From Mucilaginibacter sp. OK098 (GTDB taxonomy: Bacteria > Bacteroidota > Bacteroidia > Sphingobacteriales > Sphingobacteriaceae), in the NCBI RefSeq assembly GCF_900142915.1, contig NZ_FRCM01000006.1:509503-573502 (forward strand): a DNA stretch of 64,000 bases. Direction: 5' to 3'. The stretch's first letter is position 1. Each line of letters starts with the position of its first letter. This document shows, piece after piece, positions 15,726 to 25,338 of the stretch. A program made the position numbers and the translations under genes. The notes below the pieces were generated by a model that saw only the letters and a list, made by a program, of their open reading frames with translations, had not been told where the DNA came from and did not search any database.

Positions 15726-16241
15726 ATGAAAAAAATTAAAAACGTAATCCTGCTTTTAGCAGCAGTAATCATTTCTTCTTCAGTCTATTCCCAAACTCCA
15801 AAACCAAGGGTAAGCCTGCCGGATTCAGTAACCGGGAGGTTCAGCGGTGCTACCATCACTATTCATTACAGCCGTCCATCAGTAAGAGGAAGAACAATTT
15901 GGGGCGGGTTAGTTCCTTATGATAAAGTATGGCGGGCGGGAGCTAATGAGGCCACAACTTTTGAAACCGATAAGGATCTTAAAATAGGCAAAAAACTATT
16001 GCCCGCCGGCAAATACGGTTTTTTCCTGGTCCCTAAAGAAAATGCACAATGGATTGCTGTTTTTAATAAAGTACCCAAACAGTGGGGCGCCTTCAAGTAT
16101 GACGAAACCCAGGATCAGCTTCGCGTAAATGTAAACACCGCGCCATTACAGAATGCACAGGAAATTTTGATCTATAAAATCACTGCTAAAGGGTTTTCAT
16201 TAGACTGGGATAAGTTGTCAGTTTTCATCCCTATACATTAA
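15726..16241 (+). CDS. DUF2911 exported protein
   Basis: This 171-residue protein has a signal peptide (MKKIKNVILLLAAVIISSSV, cleaved near SQ at 22-23) and the DUF2911 core: TIHYSRPSVRGRTIWGGLVPYDKVWRAGANEATTF, followed by GKYGFFLVP. DUF2911 proteins are small periplasmic beta proteins common in Bacteroidota with no known activity. The receptor gene starts 23 bp downstream on the same strand, so they are probably one operon. It is divergent from a kinase/LytTR pair that may regulate it. Confidence 0.9.
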   Translation: MKKIKNVILLLAAVIISSSVYSQTPKPRVSLPDSVTGRFSGATITIHYSRPSVRGRTIWGGLVPYDKVWRAGANEATTFETDKDLKIGKKLLPAGKYGFFLVPKENAQWIAVFNKVPKQWGAFKYDETQDQLRVNVNTAPLQNAQEILIYKITAKGFSLDWDKLSVFIPIH

Positions 16242-16264
16242 AAATCATAAACCGACCCCACATA

Positions 16265-18733
16265 ATGAAATTATTTCAAATAAAATTAATAGCAATTATT
16301 TTAATGCTTTTGAGTGTTACTTCTGCTCTGTATGCTCAAAATATTGGAAAAATAACCGGCATTGTAAAGGATTCCCAAACGCAGGAAGTTATCTCTTTCG
16401 CCACCGTAGCTTTAACAGACCAAAATACCAAAGCTAATGTTAAAGGCACACAAACAGATTTGAACGGCAGTTTTGTGATGGATAATTTACCTGCCGGTAC
16501 CTTTACAATCCGGTTAAGTTTTGTTGGCTATGATCCGGTTGTTAAAGAAAATATTGTGCTCGACCCGTCAGCCGGGATTTTAAATTTAGGCGAGATCAGT
16601 ATGAATGCGGCAAAAAGCAAAATGCTGAATGAAGTAACAGTTAGCGCAAAAAAAGCCACGCTGCAAAATAGCGCCGGCAAGAAAGTGTTTGCTGTAAATC
16701 AAAGCCTGGTGAGCCAGGGTGGCACCGCGGCAGACCTTTTACAAAATGTACCCACGCTGCAAATTGATGTAAATGGTAACGTTAGCCTGCGCGGATCAAC
16801 CGGGGTTAAGGTATTGATTGATGGCAAACCCTCCCTTATCGCCGGCGGCGATATTACACAAATTCTTCAATCTACCCCTGCCAGCTCTATTGAAACGGTA
16901 GAGGTAATTGCCAACCCATCAGCTAAATATGATGCCGAAGGACAGGGAATTATCAACATTGTGCTTAAGAAAAACAGCAAGCCGGGTTTTAACGGATCAG
17001 TAGCCCTGGCTGCAGGTACCCGGAAGAACTATAACGGCAGTGCGAATTTAAGCTATCAAACAAGCAAGGCTAATCTTTATGGAAATTACAGCCTTCGGGA
17101 TGGTAATACATATAGTAACGGCTTCCAGTATCTGACCTTTTTAAACCCAACCGATGCCACTGTTTTTTCAAATCAGCTATTTCCTTCCACTACCAGTAAT
17201 AAGATCCAAAATTTAAAAACCGGGATTGATTATTCATTATCGCCAAAAAGCATATTAAGTGTTTCAGGGAGCCTTAACCTGCGCAATACTCACCGCGATG
17301 AGCTTTTGGATTTAGATTACCTGGATGCAAACAGGGTTCCTATCCAATCAAGCCGTCAAAACAACACAACCAATAGTAATGGAAAAAGCTATGAGCTGGA
17401 CCTTGATTACAGCCAGCATTTTAAAAAGCCTAAAGAAGAATTGACCTTCAATTTTGCTTATTCACATGGCACATCCAGGAATTTGCAGGTTTATCAAAGC
17501 CATTCAAACATTATAAACGAGCGTGGGCCCGATCCCGATCCGTTGGAAAGTGATATATGGAACAATGGCGCCAATTACAATATCCAGGCCGATTATATAT
17601 TGCCTGCAGGTAAAACCGGGCAAATATCTGCCGGTTACCGCAGCCAGATCAGTTTGGGTAATAACAATCAGTATGCCTATAACCTTAGCAACACAGGCGC
17701 TGAGCCTATTTATTCATTTACTAATCTTTTCGGCAGCAATCAACAGGTTCATGCTATTTATTTAAATTATCAGAACCAGGTTAAGAACTTTAGTTATGAG
17801 GTAGGTTTAAGAGCTGAAGACACCCATTTAAACGCTACCTATCAAGGCTACGATGCAAACAACTCGTTATATAGTACACCTATAAGCGTTCCAAGTAAAG
17901 GATTGTACCCCAGTGTTTTCTTAACGCAAAAACTGCAAAACAATCAGCAGCTGCAATTTAGCTTTACCAACAGGGTAACACGGCCCACCCCAAGAGAACT
18001 TAACCCTTCAACAGATTTTTCTGACCCTACTAATTATGAAACGGGTAATCCGCATTTGATCCCCGAAAGCATCAATTCCTTAGAACTGGGCTACAACAAA
18101 ATCTGGCAAAATATATCATTTACATCCAGCCTTTATTACAGCAGGCTTAATAACGTAATTAAACACATAGAAAGCGACCCGGTTGATGGACTTATTATTA
18201 CAACCGCTCAAAATTTAAAGCACTCCACTACAACAGGGCTTGAATTGATCGGTCATTTTGATTTAATTAAAGCATGGGATTTTACAGCTAACGCGAATAT
18301 TTTTGAGCGCAAAAACGATGCCGCCCCCCAATATGGAATTGCTGCAAATAGCGGCCTGAGCTGGAATGCAAACATTACAAATAATGTATCGCTTGTAAAA
18401 AACCTTTCGGTACAAATCCGTGCAGATTACCGCGCGGCCGACATAATTGTACAGGATAGGAACCGCCCTGCCTTTGGACTGGATGCAGGCGCCAGGTATG
18501 ATTTTCCTGGGAACAAAGCTTCGTTAAGCTTTAACAGTATTGACATTTTTAACAGCCGTAAATGGGCGTTTTTAAGGAGCAGTGACGACTTACTTTTAGA
18601 TTTTGAGCGCCTCAGAATAAGTTCAAGGGGCACTTTTACGTTTACTTATCGTTTTGGTAAAAGTGGTATTAACTCCAAACCGCCAAAGAAAAAGGAAGAC
18701 AAGCCGGATAAGCGGATTGATGATGCTTCTTAA
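16265..18733 (+). CDS. TonB-dependent receptor-like outer-membrane beta-barrel protein
   Basis: This 822-residue protein has a signal peptide (about 1-24), a CarboxypepD_reg-like beta domain (about 28-110), a plug region with SLRGSTGVKVLIDGKPS and SIETVEVIANPSAKYDAEGQGIINIVLKK, and then a long OMP_b-brl barrel. The C-terminus continues past the last strand into a lysine-rich tail (KKKEDKPDKR). No TonB box can be named with certainty. It follows the DUF2911 gene by 23 bp. Substrate unknown; similar proteins are often regulated by LytTR systems such as those on both sides here. Confidence 0.9.
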   Translation: MKLFQIKLIAIILMLLSVTSALYAQNIGKITGIVKDSQTQEVISFATVALTDQNTKANVKGTQTDLNGSFVMDNLPAGTFTIRLSFVGYDPVVKENIVLDPSAGILNLGEISMNAAKSKMLNEVTVSAKKATLQNSAGKKVFAVNQSLVSQGGTAADLLQNVPTLQIDVNGNVSLRGSTGVKVLIDGKPSLIAGGDITQILQSTPASSIETVEVIANPSAKYDAEGQGIINIVLKKNSKPGFNGSVALAAGTRKNYNGSANLSYQTSKANLYGNYSLRDGNTYSNGFQYLTFLNPTDATVFSNQLFPSTTSNKIQNLKTGIDYSLSPKSILSVSGSLNLRNTHRDELLDLDYLDANRVPIQSSRQNNTTNSNGKSYELDLDYSQHFKKPKEELTFNFAYSHGTSRNLQVYQSHSNIINERGPDPDPLESDIWNNGANYNIQADYILPAGKTGQISAGYRSQISLGNNNQYAYNLSNTGAEPIYSFTNLFGSNQQVHAIYLNYQNQVKNFSYEVGLRAEDTHLNATYQGYDANNSLYSTPISVPSKGLYPSVFLTQKLQNNQQLQFSFTNRVTRPTPRELNPSTDFSDPTNYETGNPHLIPESINSLELGYNKIWQNISFTSSLYYSRLNNVIKHIESDPVDGLIITTAQNLKHSTTTGLELIGHFDLIKAWDFTANANIFERKNDAAPQYGIAANSGLSWNANITNNVSLVKNLSVQIRADYRAADIIVQDRNRPAFGLDAGARYDFPGNKASLSFNSIDIFNSRKWAFLRSSDDLLLDFERLRISSRGTFTFTYRFGKSGINSKPPKKKEDKPDKRIDDAS

Positions 18734-18807
18734 ACAGTAAAAAAACTGGATAAATAATTCTAAAGATCTTCCTTCAATCGTTCTTGGGGTCAGTTAATAG
18801 TTAATAA

Positions 18808-18839
18808 AAATCAGGCATTGAGAAGGAAATGCCTGATTT
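18808..18839 (+). terminator. Terminator hairpin after the first receptor gene
   Basis: AAATCAGGCATT and AATGCCTGATTT form a perfect 12-bp stem with an 8-nt loop. The following sequence is only mildly T-rich, so it may act more as an mRNA-stabilising stem. Confidence 0.6.
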
Positions 18840-18945
18840 ACTGATAAGCTTCATCCATACCGTAATATTGTCCCTTTCAAACCCTTAATTGTCCATTTGA
18901 TTTTATTATTGATGGATTCTCCGGGAATTAAAGCGAAATTTATAC

Positions 18946-19971
18946 ATGTTTAAAGCCTATCATATTAAATGGGGGATCTTACTATCCATTGCTTTCGCAA
19001 TAACTGGGTTTTTACAAAAATCGGAACATTTTAAATTTGATCAACTTTATATTTTAGGAGAATATATCGCCTTTTCTCTTTGCAATGTATTCGGTTGTTG
19101 GTTTATTCATCATTATTTTATCCTTCATTCTTTTAAAAATTTCGGCAACATAACCAAGGGGCTGATCAGTAATATAATTGCCATTTGTACTGTATTATGC
19201 TTAGATTATCTCCTATCCCGGCTTAATAAAATGCCATTACTGAGTAACACATCCGGATTTGGTACTATCCATGATGTATTCATTAATCTTACTGCTTCTT
19301 CTTTTATCAGCGTATTAATCTATTTTATCATCTATAATATCCAGATCAATATCACACTGCAAAAATCAAAACTGGAAAATGAATTACTCAAACAAGCGCA
19401 ATTAAGGGCCCAGCTTTTATCGTTACAACAACAGGTAAGCCCGCATTTTTTGTTTAATTCATTAAGTACTTTAAAAACAATTGCGCCAGATCATGAAACT
19501 AAAACCTATGTTGTACAGCTGGCTAATGTTTACCGGTACCTGCTGAATTTTAACGAGCATCACCTGGCCAGCGTAAAAGATGAGATCGCTTTTATGAAAT
19601 CGTACCTGTACATATTGCAGGAGCGGTTTGAACAGGCACTACAAATTTCTATTGATGTTCCTGATGGATTTCTAAGCTTTTATATACCCCCGCTTTCGCT
19701 TCAGCTGCTTATTGAAAATGCCATAAAGCATAATATAGTATCCCCCGAACAGCCATTATTTATCCGGATCTACACCGATCAAACGCCTGCGTTAACCATT
19801 GAAAATAGCTATCAGCCAAAACTATCGGTGGAAGAAAGTACAGGGAAAGGTCTGCAAAATATAAAAGACCGCTATCAGCTGCTGGCAGGCAAACAAATCA
19901 ACGTTTACAAAAACGACGAGCTATTTAAAGTAACTTTACCATTGATGCAGCATGAACGTATTAATTATTGA
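18946..19971 (+). CDS. Sensor histidine kinase (His_kinase/LytS-type)
   Basis: This 341-residue protein has four N-terminal membrane helices (about 10-130), a short coiled linker, and the His_kinase motif SLQQQVSPHFLFNSLSTLKT (near 155-175). The ATP-binding N-box is LQLLIENAIKHNI (near 260) and the G-box GKGLQNIKDRY is near 310. It overlaps the downstream LytTR regulator by 20 nt, showing coupled translation. No periplasmic sensing domain is apparent. Confidence 0.92.
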   Translation: MFKAYHIKWGILLSIAFAITGFLQKSEHFKFDQLYILGEYIAFSLCNVFGCWFIHHYFILHSFKNFGNITKGLISNIIAICTVLCLDYLLSRLNKMPLLSNTSGFGTIHDVFINLTASSFISVLIYFIIYNIQINITLQKSKLENELLKQAQLRAQLLSLQQQVSPHFLFNSLSTLKTIAPDHETKTYVVQLANVYRYLLNFNEHHLASVKDEIAFMKSYLYILQERFEQALQISIDVPDGFLSFYIPPLSLQLLIENAIKHNIVSPEQPLFIRIYTDQTPALTIENSYQPKLSVEESTGKGLQNIKDRYQLLAGKQINVYKNDELFKVTLPLMQHERINY

Positions 19972-20713
19972 AGATGAGATTAAAACAGCTAAGGAATTAA
20001 AAAGCCTAATTGAAGCAATTGATAGTGATATCAGGGTAATTGCCATCCTGCATTCCGTTAGTTCCGCAGTTCAATGGTTTAAAGAAAATCCATCGCCTGA
20101 TCTGATCTTTTCAGACATTCAGCTTGGTGATGGACTTAGTTTTGACATTTACCGGGATGTGAAGGTGAACGCGCCCGTAATTTTCTGCACCGCGTTTGAT
20201 GAGTACGCCATCCGGGCTTTTGAAGCCAACAGTATTGATTACCTGTTAAAACCTATTGATGAAACCATGCTGGAACAAAGCCTGGGGAAATATCATCGTT
20301 TTAAAGAACTGTTTGAAAATCAGCAAGCGCAGTACCAGGAAAAGCTAGTCAAGTTATTGCGCCAGATGGACACAAAATATAAGCAGTCTATCCTGGTTTA
20401 TTTTAAGGATAAAATGATTCCTGTAAAAACCGGCGAGATCCGTTTTATCTATGCCGAAAACGGTTTAGTATATATTCATACCGGGCCTGATCAATTCACC
20501 AGCCAGCATACCATGGACCAACTGGAAGCCATGCTGAACCCGCAGCAGTTTTTTAAGGCTAACCGTCAATTCATTATTAACAGGGATACTATTCAAAATG
20601 TGGAGCATTATTTTAATCGCCGGCTGTTTGTTAAATTGAACTGTGATACCCCTGATAAGATCATCGTAAGTAAAATAAAAGCGAATGATTTCCTGCAATG
20701 GATAGAGGCCTGA
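19952..20713 (+). CDS. LytTR-family response regulator
   Basis: This 253-residue protein has a receiver domain with acidic residues E7/D8, phospho-acceptor D55 (LIFSDIQLGDG) and a C-terminal LytTR domain (about 150-253, with FFKANRQFIIN). It overlaps the sensor gene by 20 nt. The barrel gene at 20934 follows on the same strand after 220 bp and is a candidate target. Confidence 0.92.
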   Translation: MNVLIIEDEIKTAKELKSLIEAIDSDIRVIAILHSVSSAVQWFKENPSPDLIFSDIQLGDGLSFDIYRDVKVNAPVIFCTAFDEYAIRAFEANSIDYLLKPIDETMLEQSLGKYHRFKELFENQQAQYQEKLVKLLRQMDTKYKQSILVYFKDKMIPVKTGEIRFIYAENGLVYIHTGPDQFTSQHTMDQLEAMLNPQQFFKANRQFIINRDTIQNVEHYFNRRLFVKLNCDTPDKIIVSKIKANDFLQWIEA

Positions 20714-20933
20714 ATTACCGCATACTATCTCCCTGCCCATTTAACCTATAATTTCCCGCCGATCAATTCTGGCCATTGGTTGCCGTTTTTGTCAGTTTCG
20801 ATTCCCTTTTTGTGCCGTTCAATGTAAAAATCCTGACACATAGCTATTTCGGGGGTAATTTCGGGAAATTAAGAGCAGGACATGCGTGGTTCAGAGATAG
20901 GGCATCTTCTATATTATTTACACATCAAATTTT

Positions 20934-21953
20934 ATGAAACAAATTTCATTGATCAGCATTTTACTGCTGTTATTTATAAGCCGGTCATTTTCGCAAACTG
21001 CCAAAGAAGCCATGACGAAAAAGATGGCGGATTCCATTAAAATGGTTTACCTCAGTGCTGCCGCTATTAAATACCCAATTCTGAGGCAGGCTTCTGTTTC
21101 CACTGATATTATGGGCGGCGGGGATATTACCGGCAAGCTCAATGGGAATGATTTATTTAAGGCAAAAGTTCAGCTTACCCGCATAAGGGCAAGCTTCAAC
21201 CTGCCCATTGCCCAATGGGGCAAAAACAGCCTGACTGCAAACATCAGCTACCTGCATCAGCACATTGACCTGAGCCAGGTTACCAGCTATAACTCCCAGA
21301 TACCGGTATACAACTCAGCTATTAATACCACAACGGTAGGGCTTACAGCCAGCTATACCAGGATGGATACTTTGTTTAACCACCCGGTGATCTATTCCGC
21401 AAGTATTACAGGGCTTACTGATGAGCTATCCAGGGTAAGAAGTGTTAATGAGATTGTCGGGATCAATATTCCGTTTAAGCGTACGGCTACCACTTCGTTT
21501 TCAGCAGGGTTGTATTATATTAATAATCCAATGTCCCCTACTCATGTTCTGCCTTTTTTTAGTTACTGGCATCAATTCCAAACCGGCAATATTCAATTGT
21601 TTGTTGATTTGCCAACCCGCGTTTTACTGAAAAAGCAATTATCAGCAAAAAGTTGGATCTCATTTGGAACTGAACTGGGTGGCAGCCAATCCTTTTTAAC
21701 TTTAAGCCCGCCTTTACCGCATGATGCCGTCAGTTCAACGCTGGAGCTTAAAGCCGGACCGGCCTTTGAATACATGCTTACTAAAAAGATCATCCTGGGT
21801 GTTAGCGGCGGCATGTCGTCAACGTTGTCATCCCGGGTATTCAAAAAAGGCGACAGCCCGTCTGATTATTTTATAAACAGCAGTAATGGTTCAGTTCCCT
21901 ATATCAATTTTTCTATTTCAGTTCTGCCGTTTTTGAAAGCAATTAGCAGGTAG
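20934..21953 (+). CDS. DUF6268-like outer-membrane beta-barrel protein
   Basis: This 339-residue protein has a signal peptide (MKQISLISILLLLFISRSFS, cleavage before QTAK) and then alternating amphipathic strands with frequent aromatic residues at strand ends. It resembles DUF6268-type outer-membrane proteins, whose function is not known. It lies just after a sensor/LytTR pair on the same strand and 23 bp before a 74-codon gene, likely co-transcribed. Confidence 0.7.
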   Translation: MKQISLISILLLLFISRSFSQTAKEAMTKKMADSIKMVYLSAAAIKYPILRQASVSTDIMGGGDITGKLNGNDLFKAKVQLTRIRASFNLPIAQWGKNSLTANISYLHQHIDLSQVTSYNSQIPVYNSAINTTTVGLTASYTRMDTLFNHPVIYSASITGLTDELSRVRSVNEIVGINIPFKRTATTSFSAGLYYINNPMSPTHVLPFFSYWHQFQTGNIQLFVDLPTRVLLKKQLSAKSWISFGTELGGSQSFLTLSPPLPHDAVSSTLELKAGPAFEYMLTKKIILGVSGGMSSTLSSRVFKKGDSPSDYFINSSNGSVPYINFSISVLPFLKAISR

Positions 21954-21976
21954 AACCTCTTATTAACAAATACGCA

Positions 21977-22201
21977 ATGAAACAAGTTGAAATATTTAAA
22001 ACCAACATTTGCAATGCCAATCAATCCGATCAGGTTATTCAATTGCTTTCGGAGCGATTTCAGGAATACAAAGCAAACTTTGACCTGGACGACTGCGACC
22101 AGATCCTGCGGATCGAAACCGCTTTTGGGGTGATTAACAATGCAAAAATCAAACAATTGTTAGCAAGCGCAGGATATTTCTGCCAGGAGCTACCGGATTA
22201 G
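21977..22201 (+). CDS. Small conserved cytoplasmic protein (74 aa), possible HMA-like fold
   Basis: This 74-residue protein (starting MKQVEIFKTNICNANQSDQV) has a beta-alpha-beta pattern like small ferredoxin-fold or heavy-metal-associated-like proteins. It lacks the CxxC metal motif; its cysteines are at positions 12, 40 and 69, the middle one within DDCDQILRIE. It has no signal peptide. It follows the barrel gene by 23 bp. Proteins of this pattern are common in Bacteroidota as unnamed small genes. Function unknown. Confidence 0.65.
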   Translation: MKQVEIFKTNICNANQSDQVIQLLSERFQEYKANFDLDDCDQILRIETAFGVINNAKIKQLLASAGYFCQELPD

Positions 22202-22291
22202 TAATTTAAAATCTTATAGCCATTTAAGGTGCATAAGACGGATCAATATGAGATTGACCGGGTTTAGTTGATTGTCATTTATAATGACCAG

Positions 22292-22325
22292 GCGCTTCGG
22301 GGTGAGATCCGGAGCGCTATTTTTT
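22292..22325. terminator. Terminator between converging genes
   Basis: GCGCTTCGG (22292-22300) pairs with CCGGAGCGC (22309-22317), with one wobble, followed by a T-run at 22320-22325. It terminates the plus-strand barrel/small-protein unit before the converging LytTR operon. Confidence 0.7.
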
Positions 22326-22393
22326 AATTATCTTAAGTGATTGGGCTGTTTGCAAAATTCAGCGCCCCACTATGACAAACCCTTAAGCATCGT

Positions 22394-23128
22394 TTATTTT
22401 TTATCCCACAGCCTGTTGGTAACCACCTGTTCCAGTACCTGGTCACGGTAGCTGCGGCTCAATGGGATGCGAAAGGACTGCATAAAGATCTCGTTACCTT
22501 CAATCACTTCTATTTTGCGGATAGATACCATATAGGATTTATGTACCCGCATAAAAGAACTATTATCAAAACTTTGCTCCAGGTTCTTCAGGTTAATTAA
22601 GGTTATGTATTTGCCCTTAGTGGTAAAAATATTGACATAGTTTTGCATGCTCTCCAAATAAAGCACATCATCAAAAAAGATCTTTTCGTATTTATTGCCG
22701 CATTTAATAAAAAAAAAGTCATCCACAGGCACCGGCTTTTGCGGGTTTGTATTTGAAGAAAAAGCAAGGAAACGCTGATAATCCCGTGCCTTGTTAACTG
22801 CCATAAAAAACCTGTCGAAAGTGATCGGCTTTAATAAATAATCCAGCACATTTAATTTAAAACCCTCCAGCGCAAAATTCGGGAAGGCAGTGGTAAGGAT
22901 TACCATTGGTGGATTTTTAGTAACTCTCAGAAAATCCAGTCCGCTCATTTTGGGCATTTGGATATCCAGGAATACCAGGTCTACCTGGTGGCTTTCCAAA
23001 AATCCGATCAGTTGAACCGGGTTTTCGCAAGTCCCCTCCAGGTGCAAAAATTCAACATCCTCCACAAAATCAATCAGGCCTTCTCTTGCCAAAGGTTCGT
23101 CATCTACAATTACACAATTGATCATCAT
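22394..23128 (-). CDS. LytTR-family response regulator
   Basis: This 244-residue protein has a receiver domain with D9-D10 and phospho-acceptor D55 (LVFLDIQMPKMSG) and a LytTR DNA-binding domain (about 140-244, with FMRVHKSYMVS). It begins 3 bp after the sensor stop. It is the third such pair within 11 kb. The divergent creatininase/receptor operon is the nearest candidate target. Confidence 0.93.
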   Translation of the reverse strand: MMINCVIVDDEPLAREGLIDFVEDVEFLHLEGTCENPVQLIGFLESHQVDLVFLDIQMPKMSGLDFLRVTKNPPMVILTTAFPNFALEGFKLNVLDYLLKPITFDRFFMAVNKARDYQRFLAFSSNTNPQKPVPVDDFFFIKCGNKYEKIFFDDVLYLESMQNYVNIFTTKGKYITLINLKNLEQSFDNSSFMRVHKSYMVSIRKIEVIEGNEIFMQSFRIPLSRSYRDQVLEQVVTNRLWDKK

Positions 23129-23131
23129 TGT

Positions 23132-24250
23132 TTAATAAGTCATTTCCGGAATAGATAATTGAACCATTTCTTTCAAAGTTAACTGCAGGCTAACCTGGTA
23201 CAGGGAAGCCGTTTGGCTGACTGAAAGCAGGTGCTGTACCGGATAAACCAGGTCAAGCCTTCGCTGTACATTTTTTAAGCCGATCCCGCCAACTGCACCC
23301 GTAATTGCCTCTCCAATGGTATTAATAACAGACAGCTCAAGCACCTGCTGATCAAGGGAGAGCCGGATGCTGATCCGGTTATCCATTTCCGGTTCTCTCG
23401 AAACATGCTTAAAGGCATTTTCCACAAAGGTCATCAGCAGGAAGGGCGCGATCCCTAAATGATCTGCATAAAATTCCTCTGCGCTAAACTCCACTTTTAA
23501 ATATTTATTCTGCCGCAGCTTTTCCAGTTCTATGAAATGCCCCAGGTAACTGATCTCCTTGCTTAAGGGGATCTGCTGCTCGTTACAATCATACAACTGG
23601 TGGCGCAGCAGGTCAGAAAACTTGGCAAGGGCTGAAGAGGCCAGCTCAGGGTTCTTACGGATCAGGATGAAAATGGAGTTGATGCTGTTAAACAAAAAAT
23701 GTGGATTGAACTGGTGTTTTAAAAATTTCAGCTCCGTTTCCAGCTTTTCATTTGCTATCATCTGCTGCCTGCGCTCTTCCTGGATCCGGTTCTTGAACAG
23801 TTTAATGGTCATAGCCAGGGTCATGCTGGCAAAAGCGGAGGGTAAAGCATAGCCCAGGAAAAAATAAAAACAGTTAGAGCCATTCCCATACAATTCTTTC
23901 AGCGTTTTACCGGACAGGTCTGAACTGAGGTAATACCCGGAAACAATGAACAAAGCTGTCCCGGTAATTGTAAGGGTTAAAAACAGGAAATACAGCGTAT
24001 ACCTTTTTTTATCAAAGTACCGGGGGATGAGGTAATACAAATTAAAGTAAACCGCCAGCGCTTCAAAAACCACATAAAACAGGTACTTAACACTATAAGG
24101 CAGGAAAATAATATTTGCAGCAGCTTTTAGCGGGTTGCCAATGGCTACAGTCCACCACAGGTAATGGTAGAGGCACCAGAAAGGAATATGATACAGCTTA
24201 TATTTAAAAAACCAGTTCTGTTCCGGGCCTTCGTTCCACCAATTTTTCAT
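23132..24250 (-). CDS. Sensor histidine kinase (His_kinase/LytS-type)
   Basis: An ATG at 24250 (MKNWWNEGPEQNWFFKYKLY) gives 372 aa; the frame is open 69 bp further up, but the internal start is typical of the family. Four hydrophobic helices (about 20-160) precede the motif FLKHQFNPHFLFNSINSIFI (near 195) and the N-box LLMTFVENAFKHV (near 285). It is a membrane-embedded sensor without an external domain, paired with the downstream LytTR gene. Confidence 0.92.
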   Translation of the reverse strand: MKNWWNEGPEQNWFFKYKLYHIPFWCLYHYLWWTVAIGNPLKAAANIIFLPYSVKYLFYVVFEALAVYFNLYYLIPRYFDKKRYTLYFLFLTLTITGTALFIVSGYYLSSDLSGKTLKELYGNGSNCFYFFLGYALPSAFASMTLAMTIKLFKNRIQEERRQQMIANEKLETELKFLKHQFNPHFLFNSINSIFILIRKNPELASSALAKFSDLLRHQLYDCNEQQIPLSKEISYLGHFIELEKLRQNKYLKVEFSAEEFYADHLGIAPFLLMTFVENAFKHVSREPEMDNRISIRLSLDQQVLELSVINTIGEAITGAVGGIGLKNVQRRLDLVYPVQHLLSVSQTASLYQVSLQLTLKEMVQLSIPEMTY

Positions 24251-24466
24251 CGTTATGAAAATTAATAAACTAAGATAAGGGAATTTTAAGCTTGCCTGGT
24301 GCTGTATTGATGAAAGCACCCAAATTATTGCTGAAACTCAGCTTTGGGCAGGTGAACGTACTATTTGCATTTCATCAATAAAACCCGGCGGGTCATCATT
24401 CATATTTTCAGGGGTATTTCTGCGCTGTTTCTTTGTGCTAATTAAAAACCATCAAAGAATTTAATT

Positions 24467-25336
24467 ATGACAAAGAAACTTTTTTTACTACTGATCATGC
24501 TGGCGGGGCTTTCATTTGCCCATGCCCAGCAACTGCCGGCCCGTTGGGATGAGCTGGTGGCCAGCGATTGGGGCAGGGCCCTGAAATTATCAGATTCTAC
24601 CTGCATCCTACCCATTGGCGTACTGGAAAAGCATGGCCCGCACGCCCCGATGGGTACCGACCTGATCAGGGTAAGGGAATATGCCGCCAGGGCTACAAAG
24701 AAGGAATATGCTGTGGTTTTCCCCGACTATTTTTACGGCCAGATCAATGAGGCGCGGCACCAGCCCGGTGCTTTTGCTTTACCTGAGCGGGTAGTTTGGG
24801 ACCTGCTGGAGGCCACCTGCGATGAAATTGCCAGGAACGGTTTTAAGAAGATCCTGATTGTTAACGGGCATGGGGGTAACCCGGAACTATTGCATTACTT
24901 TATGCAGACGAGGCTGGAAAAACGCAGGAATTACGCAGTCTTTCTTTATGAGCCAAGGATAGACGATCCGGATTTCGATAAAAAATTTGCCCAGCTAAGT
25001 AAAGGAGACCTAACCAAAGGTGACCATGCTGGTGAGATGGAAACTTCGGAAGTGCTTTATGTAAGGCCTGAGCTGGTTAAGCTCGACAGCGCCAAAAACG
25101 AATCAGGTGTAAAACAAAACCGCCTGTCGCTGCCCAATATCTATACGCCCATCTGGTGGTACGCGGGTTATCCTAATCATTATGACGGGGATGGCTCAAA
25201 ATCAACAAAAGAACTGGGTAAGCTGGAGGTTGACCATGTAGTAACCGGTATAGCAGAAGCATTAAGAATTATAAAGGCCGACCAGCAAACGCTGAAACTA
25301 CAGAAAGAGTTTTTTGACCGGGTAAAAGAACAATAA
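24467..25336 (+). CDS. Exported creatininase-family amidohydrolase
   Basis: This 289-residue protein has a clear signal peptide (MTKKLFLLLIMLAGLSFAHA) ahead of a creatininase fold. Metal ligands are visible as E54, H56 and D65 (LEKHGPHAPMGTDL) and in NGHGGN (133-138); a further acidic residue lies in HAGEMETSE. Creatininase-family enzymes hydrolyse cyclic or linear amides; known members are cytoplasmic. The signal peptide and the 2-bp gap to a TonB-dependent receptor suggest that this one works in the periplasm on a compound the receptor imports. The substrate is unknown. Confidence 0.85.
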   Translation: MTKKLFLLLIMLAGLSFAHAQQLPARWDELVASDWGRALKLSDSTCILPIGVLEKHGPHAPMGTDLIRVREYAARATKKEYAVVFPDYFYGQINEARHQPGAFALPERVVWDLLEATCDEIARNGFKKILIVNGHGGNPELLHYFMQTRLEKRRNYAVFLYEPRIDDPDFDKKFAQLSKGDLTKGDHAGEMETSEVLYVRPELVKLDSAKNESGVKQNRLSLPNIYTPIWWYAGYPNHYDGDGSKSTKELGKLEVDHVVTGIAEALRIIKADQQTLKLQKEFFDRVKEQ

Positions 25337-25338
25337 CT

